Shown: positions 5,794 to 8,249 of the stretch, in pieces
Layout of the letters: the number at the start of each line of letters is the position of its first letter
Numbering within the stretch: position 1 is the first letter of the stretch
From: Acidobacteriaceae bacterium
GTDB taxonomy: Bacteria; Acidobacteriota; Terriglobia; Terriglobales; Acidobacteriaceae
Reading direction: 5' to 3'
Length of the DNA stretch: 8,249 bases
Assembly: GCA_003139975.1 (NCBI GenBank)
Contig: PLHN01000350.1
Location: 1,503 to 9,751, forward strand
Program-made: the position numbers and the translations under genes
The notes under the pieces: model-generated
What the model saw: only the letters and a program-made list of their open reading frames with translations
What the model was told of the DNA's origin: nothing
Database searches by the model: none

Positions 5794-5797
5794 AGCC

Positions 5798-7459
5798 ATG
5801 ATTCGAAGAATGACTGTATTGCTGCTCGCGGCCGCCGCCATGGTGCCGGGCGTGAGCGTCGTTTCTCAAGCGCAGCCACAACAACTTATGACGCGCCATA
5901 CGCGCGAAGCAGTCGTAAATGGTCAGGCCCAGTCGCTTGGCCGGCTACCAGCCTCGCAAACCATGCGGCTCACCGTGGTTCTCGCGTTGCGGCATGCACC
6001 CGAACTGGATAGCTTTTTGGATCAGATCTACGATCCTTCCAGCCCCTCCTACCGGCAATTCGTGACCGTAAAGGAATTCACGGAGCGATTCGGACCCAGC
6101 CAGGAAGACTATGACGCAGTGATTCGTTTCGCGGGAGCGAACGGCCTGAAGGTCGTTGGCGGATCGCGCGATGGGATGAACGTGCAACTTACGGGGCCGG
6201 TCGCAGCTATTGAAAAGGCGCTCCACGTGACCATGGGGCTCTACCAGCATCCTACGGAGAACCGAACATTCTTCGCTCCGGATCGGGAGCCGAGCGCCGA
6301 TCTTCCGTTCCAACTGTGGCACGTTTCGGGTCTCGACAACTATTCGATCCCGCGTCCGATGCTAAAGCATAGGGATAACAGCCTGGTTGTGAAGTCCAAT
6401 GTGAAGGGGTCGTGCCCCGGGAGTTCGTACTGCGGCAGCGACATGCGCGCGGCCTACTACGGCGGAACGAGCCTGACGGGCACTGGACAGACAGTCGGGT
6501 TATTGGAGTTCTTCGGATACGACGCCGCCGATGTGAAAACATACTTCAAGAACATCAAGCAGACCAACAAAGTACCGATCAAGGGCATCTCCACGGATGG
6601 ATACACTCTGAAGTGTTTGAGTTCCAAAGGCTGCGACGACCGGGAACAAGTCCTTGACATAGTACAGGCGATCTCGATGGCACCGGGATTGAAAACCCTT
6701 AATTTCTATGTCGGCAACCCCAGTACTGTCGACGACACGGCGATCCTAGCTGCAATGTCCACGCACAATCCGCTGGACGCGCAACTGAGTTCTTCGTGGA
6801 CGTGGTCACCGGCGGACCCGAAGACCACCGATCCCTTTTTCATAAAGTTCGCCGCCCAAGGGCAGAATTTCTTCCAGGCGGCTGGCGACAGCGGCGCCTA
6901 TAAATCGGGATCCTCGTTTGTTTTCCCTGGTGACGATGTCTATGTCACCTCGGTCGGAGGAACGGACCTGGTGACCAAGAGCGCCGGTGGCGCGTGGTCT
7001 TCGGAAACGGCATGGGCAGACGGGGGCGGAGCTTACTACACGGTGGACGCGTTTCCGATTCCGGCCTGGCAGAAACTGGCTGGTGTAATTACATCGAAGA
7101 ACAAAGGATCGAAGACGATTCGGAATTCCCCGGACGTTTCGGCAGAGGCCAACCTTGACTTTTATAGTTGTGCCGACCAGTCGCCCTGCCAGACGGGATG
7201 GGGCGGCACCAGCTTCGCAGCACCCATGTGGGCCGGATACATGGCGCTTGTGAATCAACAGGCAGTAAAGAACGGCAAGCCGCTGCTTGGATTTATCAAC
7301 CCACTAATCTACCCGCTCGGTTTGAGCAAGGGTTATGCCGCAGCGTTCCACGACATCACGAAGGGCAGTAACGGCTTCCCGGCGGTCAAGGGCTATGACC
7401 TGGCTACGGGATGGGGCAGTCCGAATGGTGCCGGCCTGATCAATGCACTGGCGCCGTAG
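5798..7459 (+). CDS. Secreted pro-sedolisin, S53 family serine-carboxyl peptidase
   Basis: This 553-residue precursor begins with a signal peptide (MIRRMTVLLLAAAAM, likely cleavage SQA-QP near 25-27). An activation prodomain follows at about 40-185, with the typical YDPSSPSYRQFVTVKEF at 78-94 and FGPSQEDYD at 98-106. The catalytic domain runs from about 190 to the end. It carries the S53 triad: E283 and D287 in REQVLDIV, and S472 in GGTSFAAP; the oxyanion-hole Asp is D364 in AAGDSGA. The C-terminal calcium site is present (HDI at 518-520, GYD at 532-534, then TGWGSPNG). Sedolisins are subtilisin-fold endopeptidases active at acid pH that cleave off their own prodomain after export. The only cysteines are three CX5C pairs (206/212, 273/279, 458/464). 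The gene stands alone, after 515 bp without a gene and before a strong hairpin. All key residues are intact and length is normal for a bacterial kumamolisin-like enzyme; substrate is unknown. Confidence 0.96.
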   Translation: MIRRMTVLLLAAAAMVPGVSVVSQAQPQQLMTRHTREAVVNGQAQSLGRLPASQTMRLTVVLALRHAPELDSFLDQIYDPSSPSYRQFVTVKEFTERFGPSQEDYDAVIRFAGANGLKVVGGSRDGMNVQLTGPVAAIEKALHVTMGLYQHPTENRTFFAPDREPSADLPFQLWHVSGLDNYSIPRPMLKHRDNSLVVKSNVKGSCPGSSYCGSDMRAAYYGGTSLTGTGQTVGLLEFFGYDAADVKTYFKNIKQTNKVPIKGISTDGYTLKCLSSKGCDDREQVLDIVQAISMAPGLKTLNFYVGNPSTVDDTAILAAMSTHNPLDAQLSSSWTWSPADPKTTDPFFIKFAAQGQNFFQAAGDSGAYKSGSSFVFPGDDVYVTSVGGTDLVTKSAGGAWSSETAWADGGGAYYTVDAFPIPAWQKLAGVITSKNKGSKTIRNSPDVSAEANLDFYSCADQSPCQTGWGGTSFAAPMWAGYMALVNQQAVKNGKPLLGFINPLIYPLGLSKGYAAAFHDITKGSNGFPAVKGYDLATGWGSPNGAGLINALAP

Positions 7460-7481
7460 AGCTACACTCGAACAAGCTGAA

Positions 7482-7511
7482 AGCAGACGGGATCTTCGGG
7501 TCCCGTTTGCT
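7482..7511 (+). terminator. Terminator-like hairpin after the sedolisin gene
   Basis: A 13-bp stem (7482-7494 with 7499-7511, two G-T wobbles) is closed by a C(TTCG)G tetraloop, one of the most stable RNA loops known. It starts 22 nt past the stop codon. The following bases are GTTTGGGG, a short T-run, so it is a plausible though not textbook Rho-independent terminator. Confidence 0.7.
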
Positions 7512-7540
7512 GTTTGGGGTCGCGCGGCTTTGGCATGGCG

Positions 7541-7576
7541 AAATGAAAAGCCCAGCCGGGGAACGACCGGCTGGGC
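7541..7576 (-). terminator. Rho-independent terminator of the PPDK gene
   Basis: GCCCAGCCGG (7550-7559) and CCGGCTGGGC (7567-7576) form a perfect 10-bp stem with a 7-nt loop. Read on the minus strand it is followed by TTTTCATTT, a good T-tract, and it begins 22 nt past the stop codon at 7599. Orientation and T-tract assign it to the minus-strand gene. Confidence 0.85.
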
Positions 7577-7598
7577 CATTGATTTAAAGCAGGTCTGA

Positions 7599-8249
<651 letters not shown>

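Larger units (their letters stand above)
5283..5797. other. 515-bp stretch without a convincing gene, rich in inverted repeats
   Basis: Open frames on both strands here lack ribosome sites, recognisable protein character and steady codon use. Besides the hairpin at 5281-5305, the stretch holds stem-loops at 5346-5371, 5394-5408 and 5403-5421 (listed separately), TCTGGC/GCCAGA at 5667-5686, and a short palindrome at 5764-5774. The last 60 bases hold the leader and ribosome site of the sedolisin gene. I found no clean -35/-10 pair for that gene: TTGTCG at 5718-5723 and 5735-5740 are possible -35 elements without a good -10 at the right distance. Possible roles are a long regulated leader, a small RNA, or remnant DNA; the sequence does not decide. 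Confidence 0.5.

Noticed and set aside
5735..5797. Upstream TTG start for the sedolisin
   Set aside because: It would put 21 charged residues before a good signal peptide; AAGGAG just before the ATG at 5798 supports the shorter form.

Overview
The window looks like chromosomal DNA from a moderately GC-rich, Gram-negative-type bacterium. I would guess Acidobacteriota, from a resemblance in style: a LigD polymerase domain that starts its own protein, paired M16 peptidases with signal peptides, a secreted sedolisin (S53), and small lineage-type hypothetical proteins. No rRNA or other taxonomic marker is present, so this is inference.

Layout, left to right. (1) Positions 1-441, minus strand: the N-terminal part of a LigD-type NHEJ polymerase/primase, cut by the window edge. 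(2) 554-1675, minus: an exported six-cysteine protein of unknown function. (3) A 165-bp divergent intergenic region with a candidate promoter for the plus-strand genes. (4) 1841-4848, plus: two M16 peptidase genes joined by an ATGA stop/start overlap. The first has the HxxEH zinc site. The second has lost it but keeps the Arg/Tyr pair typical of the non-catalytic partner. (5) 4995-5282, plus: a 95-residue helical protein with a hairpin overlapping its stop codon. (6) 5283-5797: a 515-bp stretch without a convincing gene that holds several inverted repeats. (7) 5798-7459, plus: a secreted pro-sedolisin (S53) with all catalytic residues. (8) 7460-7598: two strong stem-loops between convergent genes, one suited to each gene. 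(9) 7599-8249, minus: the C-terminal 216 residues of pyruvate phosphate dikinase, with its N-terminus beyond the window.

Four of the seven genes encode proteins with signal peptides, and three of these are peptidases or peptidase-like. The M16 pair probably forms one periplasmic heterodimeric zinc protease. The sedolisin is probably a separately transcribed, self-activating, acid-type extracellular protease. The LigD and PPDK fragments are unrelated neighbours (DNA repair and central carbon metabolism).

I see no mobile element, CRISPR array, tRNA, rRNA or defence island, and no clear evidence of a new multi-gene system. The most distinctive points are the split-site M16 pair with a large charged insertion in its catalytic half, the three regular CX5C pairs in the sedolisin, the six-cysteine exported protein, and overlapping alternative hairpins in the 515-bp gap.
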